Positions 21,346 through 32,735 of a DNA stretch of 64,000 bases are shown here, one piece after another. Location of the stretch: contig NC_051119.1 of NCBI RefSeq assembly GCF_014839805.1, positions 9,107,245 to 9,171,244 on the forward strand, given 5' to 3'. This stretch comes from Manduca sexta (taxonomy: Eukaryota > Arthropoda > Insecta > Lepidoptera > Sphingidae). The notes under the pieces are model-generated. The model saw only the letters and a program-made list of their open reading frames with translations. It searched no databases and was not told where the DNA came from. Position numbers and translations under genes: made by a program. Positions within the stretch are counted from its first letter, which is position 1. Each line of letters starts with the position of its first letter.

Positions 21346-22060
21346 ATCTTACCATTAGCAAATATAGATACAAGGCATTATGGCATTTAATACCCATATT
21401 TTAAGGTAATTTGTGTGGTATAAAAATATATAAGCCCACGCATTATTGATCAAACGTTTGGTATATCATCATTAAGAACACCCACTCTTTCCCACATTAG
21501 ATTGTGGGACTAAAAAACTGTCACTAAGGTTTTTCGTTCTAAATCAATACGTACTTACTTTTTAACCAGTTTTTTTCTAAAACTATTTTTAAGCACTATC
21601 CTGAGTTCGTCAACTTAAGATAGGCGTTAAGTCTTATTATTGCTAATAATTATACTAACTATAATGAACATAATGCTTGCCCATCGCTGCGTAATAGCAT
21701 ACATACCAAGTAAGAATGTATAAACTGTACCCACAGCGCGACTGGTCGAAGTTAGGACACTTCACTCGCTCTCGAGACCTCTTGTCTGCTCCCTAAATAC
21801 ATTAATTACTCCCTAATAACTAGCTTCAAAATGGCCAACTTGAGCAGCCATACTGCTGACCACGTACAGTCACAAACTACAGTAGCGTGTCGTGAGTGCC
21901 AGTTATGCTATTTCATTCATATGGTTGGTTGATGCCGTTGTCCAACAACCCTTCCTTTTCCCAGTGTCTACTCTTTCTTAAAGGTCGACAATGTACCCAT
22001 TTTTCTAACAGTGTAAGTGTTCTTTAGCGAAGGTACTTAGTAACAGATCTTGCTCAAAGG

Positions 22061-22134
22061 GATATATTTTATATCCGCTCAGATCTACAGCCCGGGATTA
22101 GCCTGTGTATATCTGGTTCACGCAGCCGGGCATA
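22061..22134 (-). repeat. Family C fragment
   Basis: GGATATATTTTATATCCGCT and CCCGGGATTAGCCTGTGTAT come from the distal part of family C. The segment between them is deleted. Confidence 0.5.
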
Positions 22135-22140
22135 AATATA

Positions 22141-22332
22141 CCCATCTTTCGTCGGTGAAGGAAAACATCTTGAGGAAACCTGCATACCTAAGAAGTCCTC
22201 TATAGGAATTTTGAGGGTGTGTGAAGTCTACCAATCCGCACTAGGCCAGAATGGTGCACTAAAGCTTAATCCCTCTCAATAGTAGAGGAAGCAGCCAGCG
22301 AGACAATATATTATACAGGTCTGATATTATTA
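22141..22332 (+). mobile_element. tRNA-derived SINE family A, 5'-truncated
   Basis: It starts inside the body at CGTCGGTGAAGGAAAACATC and continues to ACAGGTCTGATATTATTAT. The tRNA-like head is missing. It directly follows a family C fragment. Confidence 0.65.
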
Positions 22333-22969
22333 TAAGTCTAAATATCCAAAAAGATAAGTACATACTTGTCGCTAGCTTTCTCATCAGCTCTACACAACCT
22401 AACCCTGGAATTCCCATTCTTTGGACTACAAGGGTTTCACCCCAAAAGCCGACTCATGCGAGAGTTGCGCTTACATGCATATGCGCTCCCCACGAACTTC
22501 TAAAAGAGAGACTATGACGGGGTTATAATCGGTAGGATGGTTTAAACTGGCAAATCTGGCAAATAAATAAAAAAAGGGCAAATGAATTAACTTTGATACC
22601 TCTATTCTGCATCATGCTACATCCGATAACAACCAGCATAACTAGACCTATTTTTACTCCTCGCCACTTACGATTTTTTTCTGAAGCAATGAGTATTGTA
22701 GCTCTACAACTCTGGCACGTAGATGGAAAAAGTTTGCCACTATAATTGGGACACACTGACGCACCGCCTAACAAACTGCCGTGTTTTATTAACTTTACAA
22801 ACTAGTTTGCCAAACGTTATAACTTTTCATGATTACATTATTAATTATTTACTCCGAGAATATAGGTATAAAACTGCATTGCAGCTTGCGAAATAAGTGG
22901 CTTAATAAGTATGCACTATAATTTTAAATTGTAGGTAGATATTGTAACTTTGACTTTTCGGACACCCAA
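22333..22969. other. Intergenic, nothing recognised
   Basis: No gene or repeat can be supported. The frame at 22523-22774 on the minus strand lacks a known domain. Confidence 0.4.
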
Positions 22970-23105
22970 TCTCATGTCTCAGGATGGAGAGCGCAGTGGA
23001 ATACCAAACAATACTTTGTAATTCAAGGTGTTGGATGGTGTTTCTACTGTTTATTGGCTGTCGTTTCGTTTACCATTAGGCGAACGGCAAGCTCGTTTCT
23101 TCATT
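22970..23105 (-). repeat. Dispersed repeat family D, partial
   Basis: GGATGGAGAGCGCAGTGGAA, CTTTGTAATTCAAGGTGTTG and TTACCATTAGGCGAACGGCA are family D reverse complement. Confidence 0.6.
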
Positions 23106-23276
23106 CAAATCAATGAAAAATATATATATATCCAAGCCCGTCTTGCTATCCATCCGTGCTAGCCGTGTGTCACGTGTTTAATTGCTGAATTACCCCCACC
23201 CGCTGTTATAAACGCTGAGCTCCAGCCTCAGTCTCATTTGGTTAATAGTTGACTTTAGATAAATTAGTCCTTTCAT

Positions 23277-23306
23277 CTCCGTATTCATATAATACTGAAT
23301 ACGGAG
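23277..23306. repeat. 11-bp inverted repeat, 8-nt loop
   Basis: CTCCGTATTCA (23277-23287) pairs with TGAATACGGAG (23296-23306). It is short and could be chance or the remnant of a TIR junction. Confidence 0.4.
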
Positions 23307-23511
23307 TATACGTTGATTAACACAAGCGCGTACAACACATTTACATGTTGCGCGTGCGTAGTCTGAATAAACATACGTCAGTTGTCATGGCAACGAAGTG
23401 CTCACGCATGAATAAAGTCAGAAAATATAGAAAGACGTAGACCATATTTTGTCGGACTGTATGCGGACTGCGGAGTGGACCTCACACACATATACACAAG
23501 CCTTTCACACT

Positions 23512-23745
23512 CGATGGGGTAGGCAGAGGTGAAACTGGTGCACCTTTTCGAGAGAATTCCATTCCATGGGATAGGAAACGAATCTTCGGCATATCGGGCA
23601 CAGAATCCAGACTCCGGAATGTCATTGATAGAAAAACGCAATATCACTTTGCACGGAATCTTTGATCCGGAATTCAAACCCAGGATCTCACAGCGCTGCC
23701 GTACCGCGTATGCAGTACAACTACGACACCGAGACAGCCAGTAAT
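23512..23745 (-). mobile_element. tRNA-derived SINE family B, degraded
   Basis: GATGGGGTAGGCAGAGGTG, CGGCATATCGGGCACAGAAT, ATATCACTTTGC and the head ACAACTACGACACCGAGACA read as family B reverse complement. Open frames on both strands here lie within the SINE and are accidental. Confidence 0.65.
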
Positions 23746-24199
23746 GGATAATCCAGAATATATTTTTATAAATAACTCTGGTGTTATATGTTACTTACCT
23801 GATAATGAAAGGTCAAGACAAGGTCACCGTGAGGGAAGGATAAAACCAATCAATTATTAGCAAGCATGAAAAATATACCATAAATACTTAACTCGAAAGC
23901 GCTTTTGTATTCTTGAATGGTTAACTAAATTCCTTTTGTAATCGGAATGATTAAAAGAAATAAAATTTGTAAAGCCTTATAAATTGTTTATTTGTGATGT
24001 TTTCATATTAACATATAATAAAATTGTAATACGATATCTGTACATTATAAATATTGAAAAAAAATGAACAAAGGGGTCTTTATTAGAGCAACAGAAGCCA
24101 AAAAACAGTTATTAGAATTTTTATCTCTATGTTTGAACACGCTTCACCCAAAAACTACTGAATGGAATTAAATGCAATTTTCACCGATGTGTTGCTAGA
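23746..24199. other. Intergenic, nothing recognised
   Basis: AT-rich, with no gene or clear repeat. Confidence 0.45.
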
Positions 24200-24485
24200 G
24201 TATAGATAAACTAGCTGTGCCCGCGGCTTCGCTCGCGTAGAAATCAGTATGTCGCAAACTTTTTTAACCTCAACACGACACAAGCACGCGAACTCTTCAA
24301 CAGTAATCGTTATATTTCAATTTCCAAAAAACCTTAATGTATTAGTAACCAAAACCTTCCTAAATAGGACTATCTTTTAGTAAAAAGCATACAAAAACAC
24401 GTTCATTAGATTTTGATAAAATCGATCATATACAGACTAAGAGCTTTTGGGGACTTTGTTTTATAATATTTATATATATAGATGT
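24200..24485 (-). repeat. Retroposon-like repeat beginning CTAGCTGTGCCCGCGGCTTCGC
   Basis: The left terminus ACTAGCTGTGCCCGCGGC is the reverse complement of the 'GCGGGCGAAGC..GCTAGT' end. The right side closes with GGGGACTTTGTTTTATAAT. It is non-coding. Confidence 0.6.
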
Positions 24486-25588
24486 AAAATACTCATTCCC
24501 CAATAGTATCTCGTTTATGCATTTGAAAGGCTAGGTCAGCATAAAAAACATCGTGTGCATATATTAATATGTCGGTACGAGTGTTGAACCCACGTCACAT
24601 ATCGCTGCCGACTTATCGCCCGCTGTGAAACAAAGGCTGTCTCTCATTACCTGCTGCGCTGTAGAAACTGTTATTACGAAGGCTTGATACAGAGTAAATT
24701 ATATTAACACAAGAATCAAACATTTAATAATTATATCACACTATATTATAATAATAAAATATTCTTTCACATCACATTCCAGCTCCAAAATACTCTAATG
24801 CAAAGAGATAAGACTAAATATTTACAACGGTCCGTTAACCTAACGTAACCCCCTCTGGGAGCCTAGTTCCGAACAAATCATGTTAACCTACAGCATTAAC
24901 CAATTTGAAAACCAAAACCAACATATTAGTTTATATCATCAACTATGGATACACTAGTTACATAATTTTCAATGAGCAAACAGACATAAAATAGTTTTGA
25001 ACTTTAATATGACTATTCTAGAGTTACTTATTAATTATCAAAATATCTTTCTTTCTTATGTCCGTATAATTCGACACACTGGTAGGTCATTATTCATAGT
25101 ATAATTATTCCTAAACTTCACTTTTAACCTGTATGTCCATATCTGTTCGAGTATTCTCACTCTCCGCGCGCGAAACCTGCCAATTATTAGCTTGATCAAA
25201 CAATCCCATGTCAGCATCAAACAAGATTTTACTTATCCTGAACTCCACTTGCTTTTAGCCTTCTTGTAAGATACAGCCAATGGTACCATTTCTAATGGAC
25301 TCCTTGAATAGATACTTCGATCGGAGGCTGCCGGATCGCTTGTCTGAAAAATATTGTAAAGGAAATGCATTTAGGTATTCCATATACCTACTTGCTTTTA
25401 ACAATGTCAATTCATTAGTTGTTGCTCACAACTCCAATCGCATTAGACCTTTCAGAGAAAAAATACTGGGGACCTGCGCAATATAAACAAGCTTACTGTT
25501 AATTTAGAATAGATAGATCATCTGTATGCAAAATTGAATTTTATCCAATCAACTGTTAAACAAATACGAACATATTTACCAATTTAAA
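24486..25588. other. Intergenic, nothing recognised
   Basis: It is AT-rich. The frame 25280-25486 has no recognisable domain and no supporting context. Confidence 0.45.
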
Positions 25589-25950
25589 TAATCTATATAT
25601 ATAAAAATGAATTGCTGTTAGTTAGTCTCGCTAAAACTCGAGAACGGCTGAACGGATTTATCTTATCTTGGTCTTGAATTATTCGTGGAGGTCTAGGGAA
25701 GGTTTAAAAGGTGAGAAAAATCCGAATAATTGCCGGGAAAATCCTCAAAACAGCATTTTTCTATTTCCCATACAAACGTTTTCTAACTAATACGTAGAGT
25801 CAATTTGAGCTTTATTGCTATTGTATAAAGTTCACTGTTGTCTAAGCAATGTAGGTGTGTTCCTAACATCAAAGCAGTGTGCGTTGGAGCACAGAATATA
25901 ATAATGTAATTTCGCGTTCTGAAACTCAACAAAAGTGATATCGCGGACCC
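25589..25950 (+). repeat. Dispersed repeat opening ATATATATAAAAATGAATTGC
   Basis: It has AAAAATGAATTGCTGTTAG, then CGAGAACGGCTGAACGGAT. The same opening, in altered form, follows the (TA)n tract at 62527, with CGTGAACGGCTGGACCGATT. It is non-coding and the family name is unknown. Confidence 0.5.
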
Positions 25951-26078
25951 GACTAAATTGAACAGTCACAAAATTTAATATATCATTAGTTATTTGGTTG
26001 GCTTCACGATATTATTTCTTTTGTTTTACTTTAAAATGCATGTTTTCGTTAAGGACAATTTTTGAGCTACTTTTGCAT

Positions 26079-26583
26079 ATCTATACTTATAATAAATCTG
26101 TAGAGAGGTCAATTCTGTACATGAAATATATTTCCAAAATAACTATCAGGGGTGATTAGGGATCGATACTGATGCCAAAAATGCAATTAGTAAAATTTTT
26201 GTCTGTCTGTCTGTATAACCGTTATAGAAACAAAAACTACTCGACGGATTTTAACTTAACTTGGTACAATTATTTTTCATACTCCTGAGCTGGTTATAGT
26301 ATACTTTTCATCACGCTACAATTAATAGGAGCATAGCAGTGATGGAAAATGTTGGGAAAACGGGAGAAGTTACTCCATTTTTTAAGCTTCCGTCATTTCG
26401 TGTGCAACCTTAATGGTTAAAAGTTCCTTCGATTTCACCAGGATCCCATCATCAGACCCTGACCGGACAATCGGACCACCTGCATACCACCATAAATTAA
26501 AAAAACATCCCGACAAATTGAGCACCTTCTTCATTTTTGAAACCCGAAATCCACGCGGGCGAAGCTGCGGACGGAAGCTAGTT
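26079..26583 (+). repeat. Dispersed retroposon-like repeat, copy 2 (short form)
   Basis: It is nearly identical to 281-620 at the start, with a shorter (GTCT)n. It then has a different middle (ATCATCAGACCCTGACCGG) and the shared end ATCCACGCGGGCGAAGCTGC to GCTAGTT. Confidence 0.7.
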
Positions 26584-26640
26584 ATAAATAAAAAGTTCAG
26601 TAGGAAACTTTTTCACGGGATTCAGTTCCGGTGCACACTG

Positions 26641-26710
26641 TCATACATATATCATCATCTTTAGCCACATAAAGTCCACTGCTGAACATAGGCCTCCCCT
26701 AAAGATTTCC
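26641..26710 (-). mobile_element. RTE-clade LINE 3'-end remnant
   Basis: ATCATCATCTTTAGCCACAT and GTCCACTGCTGAACATAGGC followed by CTCCCC match the motif at 3475-3500 and 46125-46150. This is the last part of the LINE coding region plus an ATC-rich tail. Confidence 0.55.
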
Positions 26711-27144
26711 AAATAGAAAAAGCGATGTCTATATAACACCAAATATAACGTTAGCTTGTTTGCATTCGGAAACAATGAAAAAAATAATAACTCAAAAAAT
26801 GATGCAATACAAAGTGACAATAATATTGCCAGCACGGTCTCAATTCGTTTGTTTGTTTGTGAGTTTAAAATTCGAGGATATTGCAGGCTGGCCCCGCGGC
26901 ACGGCGAGCGTCACACACGACTATACCGTGGCGGAATAGTGCCGAGCAATTAAGGTTGTATCAATACAAAACCACTTCTATGTACTAATAAACCTGAAAA
27001 TTTTGTTGTACGTGCCAATCTCTAATTTTTTTTTAATAGAAGGAGCATTATCCTAGATTTCTAGGAGCCTCTAAAATAGACTTAAACACTAGATTCATGA
27101 TCAAAAGCTATATAATAGTCTGTCATGGCGTTTACTAGACTCGA
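26711..27144. other. Intergenic, downstream side of the MADF exon
   Basis: There is a GC-richer patch at 26880-26945 (GGCTGGCCCCGCGGCACGGC), otherwise AT-rich. Intron sequence of the minus-strand MADF gene is expected here if its donor at 27159 is used. I could not identify a second exon. Confidence 0.35.
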
Positions 27145-27471
27145 TTAAAAATTACTCACTGATATCCCAGTACTTTCGCCGTCAATCTGATTTTGATTAT
27201 TCGGCGTAAATATAAATGAAATGGCGTCATACGCGAACCATGTCACCTTCCCCTTGTTCTTTTTCTGTTCGTTTCTTGCGTACGTTCGCAGATTTCTGAA
27301 CTTAGAGTAAGCCTCGTCTGGTGTGACGTCAAACAGCGAACCTACCCGGGACCAACTGTTTCTCTTCGCTTCTCGATCTTTGTAGGCCATGTTATTCACA
27401 TCCCACAACTCAGGGCGACGTCGTATCTCATTAATGAATTGTATAATCATCTCATCTGTCCACAAAGGCAT
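27145..27471 (-). CDS. MADF-domain protein, probable first coding exon
   Basis: The exon encodes an MADF-type (Myb/SANT-like, 'alcohol dehydrogenase transcription factor' family) DNA-binding domain at about residues 5-92. Visible hallmarks are FINEIRRRPELWDVNN near the start, an RNSWSRVGSLF central helix and KFRNLRTYARNEQKKNKG with basic charge. MADF proteins usually act in the nucleus as sequence-specific regulators and often carry a BESS motif near the C terminus, which is absent here. The start ATG has an AACC context. The frame stops after 108 codons, but a good splice donor GTGAGT lies at 27159-27154, reading left, just before the stop. I therefore infer that the coding exon ends at 27160 and the gene continues leftward beyond a large intron. 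Alternatives are a complete short MADF protein or the MADF accessory protein of a PIF/Harbinger transposon, though no transposase is nearby. Confidence 0.7.
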   Translation of the reverse strand: MPLWTDEMIIQFINEIRRRPELWDVNNMAYKDREAKRNSWSRVGSLFDVTPDEAYSKFRNLRTYARNEQKKNKGKVTWFAYDAISFIFTPNNQNQIDGESTGISVSNF

Positions 27472-27740
27472 GGTTAAAACAATAACAAACCGGTAGAGTT
27501 GGGCAGTGGGAGCGTACTGCGCAAGACGTGACGACGCGGGGCCGCGGCAACCCGCCAGGCGATACGCGAGAGAGACGCACCGATATAATGAAACGAGATG
27601 GAAGTATTGCCCGGCGATGTTGCTGTATGAATCGGTGAATACTTAGAAAGAGATAGATATACCGCTGAACAATATAATGTCGATAAAGTTCAATATATTG
27701 ACGAGTTGCGCGGATATAAGTCAAATTCAATTAAATTCAA
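27472..27740 (-). promoter_or_regulatory. GC-rich upstream region of the MADF exon
   Basis: Directly upstream of the minus-strand ATG, 27500-27565 is unusually rich in CpG for this window (GACGACGCGGGGCCGCGGC, CGATACGCGAG). This is the pattern expected of a promoter or 5' UTR. No definite TATA box or initiator could be assigned, so the transcription start is unknown. Confidence 0.4.
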
Positions 27741-28043
27741 AGTTGCTGAGTAAATTACACGTTTATAATCATGATGTAGTCATACGAAAGAAATAAGGAT
27801 ACTACAGCACATAACGTTTACGTGCATGACAGGATTGTTATTAATTACCCACAAAGGAACAAAGCGTGATGGTATTAAGTAATAAGTTGCTAAGTAACTT
27901 AAAAGCTACTTAGTCTTTCTGTCGACTCGACACAAGTTTATTTTAAGAATTTCGACTTGATTACAACGTGCGTAGGTTTATACCAACACTAAGTGCTGCT
28001 CACGGCTTTTCCCGCGTGAGTAATGTTACCCGGGAAAAAGGTA
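27741..28043. other. Intergenic, nothing recognised
   Basis: AT-rich, with no gene or repeat supported. Confidence 0.4.
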
Positions 28044-28262
28044 ACCTATAACGGGCCTTTCTCTGTGGCGTAGTTATATAGTATGCAACGGTAGCACTTC
28101 CGTCTTCACGTCTCAGGTTCAAATTTCGGGTGGGGCAAAATAATATTAGCATTTTCATCTTTTCCTGGATTCCGGAATTTGTGCTCGATATAGTGATAGA
28201 TTCGCCCTCTATCAGTGGCGAATGCAACAGTTGCGCGTGTGTGAGTAATCTGTGTAGTAATT
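28044..28262 (+). mobile_element. tRNA-derived SINE family B, internally deleted
   Basis: The head CTGTGGCGTAGTTATATAGT and B box GGTTCAAATTTCGGG are present. They are followed by GGATTCCGGAATTTGTGC and TCGCCCTCTATCA. The CATGGGACGG part is missing. Confidence 0.65.
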
Positions 28263-28397
28263 TCATTTAAATCCATCCAGAAATTTCTACTTTCATTTAC
28301 TCAAAAAAACTTTCAAACATTTAATGAACTTTCACATTTACAATACTAACATAATAATAAAATAAAATATATTGATATTTTATCTTATTAATAACAC

Positions 28398-28512
28398 TTA
28401 AGATTACTTATATAGCGGATATTTTAAATTAGGGATAAAATTCTAAAGGACTACAAGGCATAAGGTAAAACAAAGTAGCAAGCTCGGGTTGACAAGTAGG
28501 GGGAAATAAAAG
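28398..28512 (+). repeat. Dispersed repeat family H, copy 1
   Basis: TTTTAAATTAGGGATAAA and AGCTCGGGTTGACAAGTAGGGGG match 61258-61340 (AGCTCGGGCTGGCAAGTAGG). It is non-coding. Confidence 0.55.
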
Positions 28513-28636
28513 GATAGCGCGTCGCGATCCTCACTGGTGAGGACATGAGCTCTAGCCTAGCGAACCTACCAGCCTGTAATTCAGTAAATATATAAAATAC
28601 AATACATACAATTTATTTTCATACATCTTGCAATCC

Positions 28637-28983
28637 TAATTAGCGGCGATAGCCTAGTTGAGTGTGGAACGGACTGCCGAGACGAATGTCCGCAGGTTCA
28701 AATCCCAAGGGCACACACCTCTGACTTTTCTAAAAAATCATGTGTGTATTCTTTGTGAATTTAACGGTGCTTACGTTCGCATTAACGGTGAAGGAAAACA
28801 TCGTGAGGAAACCTGCACATCACATCAAGTTCTCTATAGGAATTTCGAAGGTGTGTGAAGTCTACCAATCCGCACTAGGCCAGCGTGGTGGACTAAGGCT
28901 TAATCCCCCTCTCAGTAGTAGAGGAGGCTCGTGTCCAGCAGTGGGCAAGTATATAATACAGGGCTGATATTATCATTTATTAT
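28637..28983 (+). mobile_element. tRNA-derived SINE family A, full length
   Basis: The A box TAGCCTAGTTGAG and B box GGTTCAAATCC are intact. An extra GTGCTTACG-like insert lies near 28766. Flanking duplications are ATCTTGCAATCC (28625-28636) and ATCTTGCTATCC (28984-28995), differing at one base. Confidence 0.8.
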
Positions 28984-28999
28984 ATCTTGCTATCCACGA

Positions 29000-31458
29000 G
29001 AATTTAAATTTTACCAAAGAAATAGTATCCCCAATCCCCCAAGTTCAACCTAAATAACCTTACTCAAAAATATCATTAACAAAACACGGAACAAAGTAAA
29101 ATTAATAATGCTCAAAAGAAATCTAATAAACGCGAAAGTGAATCGCTCATCGCTTGAAAACAATATAATTATGAAGCTCATAGCATTTTTCAATTCATAC
29201 TGTGCGAAATTTGTATCGCCCAAATGGCCCAAGTTGGCACTTACTGGATTCCGGCGGGGTATCCAAACTTTTGCAATAAAAGCGAAGGCCGCTGCCCCAC
29301 TTCCAGCGGGGAGCGGGTTATACAAATATAATTTTATTTGCATTTGTAAATTGTATTAATAATAAGATGTCGAGGTGGGAAACTTGAAAACGTTGTTTTA
29401 AAATTATTTTGCTGTTTCTAGCGAATTTAAGTTAAGACGAGATTCTTATTGTTATATAAAAATTTAATTTTAAAGACTGCAATTCATGGAATTTTAATGA
29501 TTCGAACTCAATAATATTTAACACAAAAACCTTCATACCAAACGCATTTCACGACCCTTCTAATTAACCTAAGTAAAGGCAAAGGTAACAATAAAAACAT
29601 CACCTGCAAATTAACTCCAATATTTCAAGGCAAATTAACAACCCGCCCACACTGGAGCCATTCCCGCCGCCCGAACATTCCCCAGTTCAGAGGGAACGAC
29701 GCGATGTACCCTCCAGTGCGTTCCCTTACTTTGAACGATCGCCTGTTATTTATATTGTACCAAAAACAATTGCTTTCTGAAGATATATAGCCGCTTCAAA
29801 CAAGCGAAAGTTGAAATAAAAATGTCGGTTGAACATTTTGTTTTTATGAGGTATGCTTGTCGACTATTAACTATAACATTAAGTAGCGCAAGTTGTCAAC
29901 TTGTTCCCGAGAAACACTATGTATATGACTCAAACAGTTTCTGAAGGTGCCACGCCCAAACGCCTACGCAAAAGATGTATTTTATAAAATAACAGATTTT
30001 TGATACGCGCTTTATCCTGGTTTTCAGCACTCTTATTTGATATAAAAGTACACAGTTCTCAACTGCATGGCGTTTAGTCGTGTTTAAAAGCGTCGTCAGC
30101 TCGTTATACTGCTCATGCCTTATTCAAATATTTATATTTAACTTGCAGCATCTAACAAGGGCATTATTTCTTTGTTTACATATTTTAGTTCATCCCATTC
30201 TAAAATATGGTATATCGTCCATATAACTAACTATACTATCTGTACTATAGATAGATTAACAGCAAGATCCATGTACAATTCAAATTTAGAGTGAAATCCA
30301 AATCCAGAAAAAATCGCATGTCTTAATCCAAAGCATCTTAATTGCTTCAATTATCCCCCTATTTTACAGCTTATTAGTGTTTTCTTAACGCCCTGCCGTG
30401 ACAATGAAAGTCGTAATTAAGCCAATTACCCGATTTTAAATTCAAATCGGCGACATCCATTACTTTGATGGGCACGTTGGACATTTTTACGAGTAGATTT
30501 AAATCTACCAGTGTTTCGGGTACACGGGTGTCTGTGTCGCTTTGCTGACGTTATTCTGTGTTTTCAACGGTAATTACACTATTTTGTCGTTACCAAGTGG
30601 TATTATGGTAATGAGGATTTGAAACTATTCTTGTGTTTTAGGTAGGTGTTGAGCAATTGTGCTTCTTATGCTCATTTATCTACTGGATGATTTTGATGCT
30701 AAACCTCTTTGACATAAGAGAAGCTTTTCATAAATTAGTAAGACATTGCACAGACGCTGTCAATTTTTTACCGTGGCCCTACTTTGAATGTCACAGTTGG
30801 TGATATTGCATAAATCATAATTCTGACTTAATTTAGGGATGCATTTACTTCAGCAAAGATGGAATCAAAGAAAACTGCAAATTACAACGGAGCGTCTAGA
30901 AAATCTAAATTAAGAATTTAAAATAACTACATTAACTCAAGTTGTAAATTTTGTTAATAAAAGGGTTGACTTAATTTCACTTTTTCTAGAAGAATATTAA
31001 GGAATAAGTATTAGTATTTTTTCTAAAAAGACAGCTATTTCGTTTGTAGATGTTGATATCCTAAAGTTGGAAAATCTCACAACTTAAGAATATGTCTGTG
31101 CGATAAATACAAAAATCTGCGGCCTCCAATTCCAAATCGGTCTCATTACCCACTACACAGAATCTATCAATTTTAATTATACTGCAGTCCAAAGAAACCA
31201 CAAACTTTAAACGGTTCATTCAACCAACATAACACCATTTACTCATGGTTGCCAAATATCGCTACAATAAATAACAAACATAAAGTAACAATGGCGAGCA
31301 ATGATTGGATCAAAGCCAAATACGACCAAATGCCGCATCTTGTTGAAATATTCACTCAGCAAAAACTATGCCATTATCATGTTCTATCGGATCAAGATAA
31401 ATTTAAATTCAGTCTCTGGTTTATGGAAATTAAGTTCTTACGAGAGTGGAATCTGCTG
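29000..31458. other. Long stretch without recognisable genes
   Basis: It contains a GC-rich patch at 29280-29320 (GCTGCCCCACTTCCAGCGGG, able to fold on itself) and overlapping short frames at 29050-29359 on both strands with no domain. The 70-codon frame at 31249-31461 has no recognisable family. Confidence 0.4.
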
Positions 31459-31470
31459 TAGTTGTTCATA

Positions 31471-31635
31471 ATAATAATATCAGTCCTGTATTATATAATG
31501 TTCCACTGCTGGACACGAGCCTCCTCTACTACTGAGAGGGATTAGACCTTAGTCCACCACGCTGGCCTAGTGCGGGTAGACTTCACACATCCTCGAAATT
31601 CCTATAGAGAACTTCTAAGGTATGCAGGTTTCAGA
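31471..31635 (-). mobile_element. tRNA-derived SINE family A, 5'-truncated, with 12-bp TSD
   Basis: The tail ATAATAATATCAGTCCTG is at the left and the copy stops in the body at GGTATGCAGGTTTCAGA. The tRNA-like head is missing. TAGTTGTTCATA flanks it at 31459-31470 and 31636-31647, so the truncation happened at insertion. Confidence 0.8.
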
Positions 31636-32334
31636 TAGTTGTTCATACTTAGCAGGAATCGAAGCTGTGATTGCAAAGTTAGGTTTATGTTCTAATGTGG
31701 ATCTCTTGTAGCATGCATTGGCGACGCGTCTATACAACCAGATTCGTACCGGCTTCACTTTTAGATTTATGTGTGTTAGGTTTTATTTTCTGTTAAATTG
31801 GCCGCGATATGTTAACTAAGGCAATTTATTTTGCCATGAACTGCCTTTTGAAAAATGTCACCCTTCGCCACTGGTAGCTTGTGAGCCATACGTCGTAACT
31901 AGGTAAGTACTAAAGGTTCTTTGATGCCAAGAAACAATATGCAAGTAGTAAGTTTCTCGAGAAAGATGTAACCTGATACTTCATCAGAATTCCAACCATC
32001 TCCAAACACCGAAATCCGTTCATCGATTTAACTTTTCATTTAAATCATTTTAGATCACGAAATATTATATTTCTTGTTGTGAATTCAACAAAATCTTTCT
32101 TGATTTATATTTGAAGAAACATCGTATTATGAAATAGATTTTATGTCACTATTAAAGTAGCAACGTTAAGCATTAAATCTGAACAAACAAATTGACAAGC
32201 GTTTAGGAAATCCCAAGATTTACTGAATAAACTTCTATCGCCACGATGTTATGACAATCGTTTAAGTAGACAGTAAATATAAAACTTCTGTTATGGACCA
32301 GTGTTCAAAGTTTTTGATTCTAGGTTTTTATGGG

Positions 32335-32400
32335 CAGCGTCGTTAGTTTAGTCCGACATGGCTTTGGAGATTTGTCCCAGATTCGAATCTAGACAACATG
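32335..32400 (+). other. tRNA-like remnant (A-box/B-box-like)
   Basis: GTCGTTAGTTTAGTCCG and CCAGATTCGAATCTAGAC are spaced as in a tRNA or a SINE head. I could not build a convincing cloverleaf and no SINE body follows. It is probably a decayed SINE head. Confidence 0.3.
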
Positions 32401-32635
32401 CTATACGGGTCATTTTTATAATGCGCTAAATAAATGAAGCTATATATTTGGCTGCTTCGAAGATTTTGATTTTGCCAAGATTAGTCTTTCTAGCAGGAAG
32501 GTGACCTTTGGTAGACAAGCAGTTGACCAAAATTAGATAATTCTTTTTTGTAACATAGTAATAAAAACTATTTTACCAACTCCACATTGCATAGGATAAG
32601 AGAAAGTAGAAAACGATATTTTTTTTTTTTTTGGT

Positions 32636-32735
32636 CACTTAAGAAGTAAATTCTAAACCCGCAATAGTTGGCGAAATATGGAAGAGGCCTTTACTCAGCA
32701 TTGGGTAGATGAAGGCTGAAGAGAGAGAGAGAGAA
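32636..32735 (+). repeat. LINE-tail remnant with (GA)n
   Basis: AATATGGAAGAGGCCTTTAC and CAGCATTGGGTAGATGAAGG resemble the RTE-type 3' end read on the plus strand. A (GA)n run follows at about 32717-32733. Confidence 0.4.

Noticed and set aside
29264..29325. GC-rich fold near CCGCTGCCCCACTTCCAGCGG considered as a structured RNA
   Set aside because: The pairing is short and imperfect and no conserved context is visible. It is likely chance or a decayed repeat.
32335..32400. Possible tRNA gene
   Set aside because: A- and B-box-like words are present but no acceptor stem or cloverleaf could be formed. It was kept only as a remnant.
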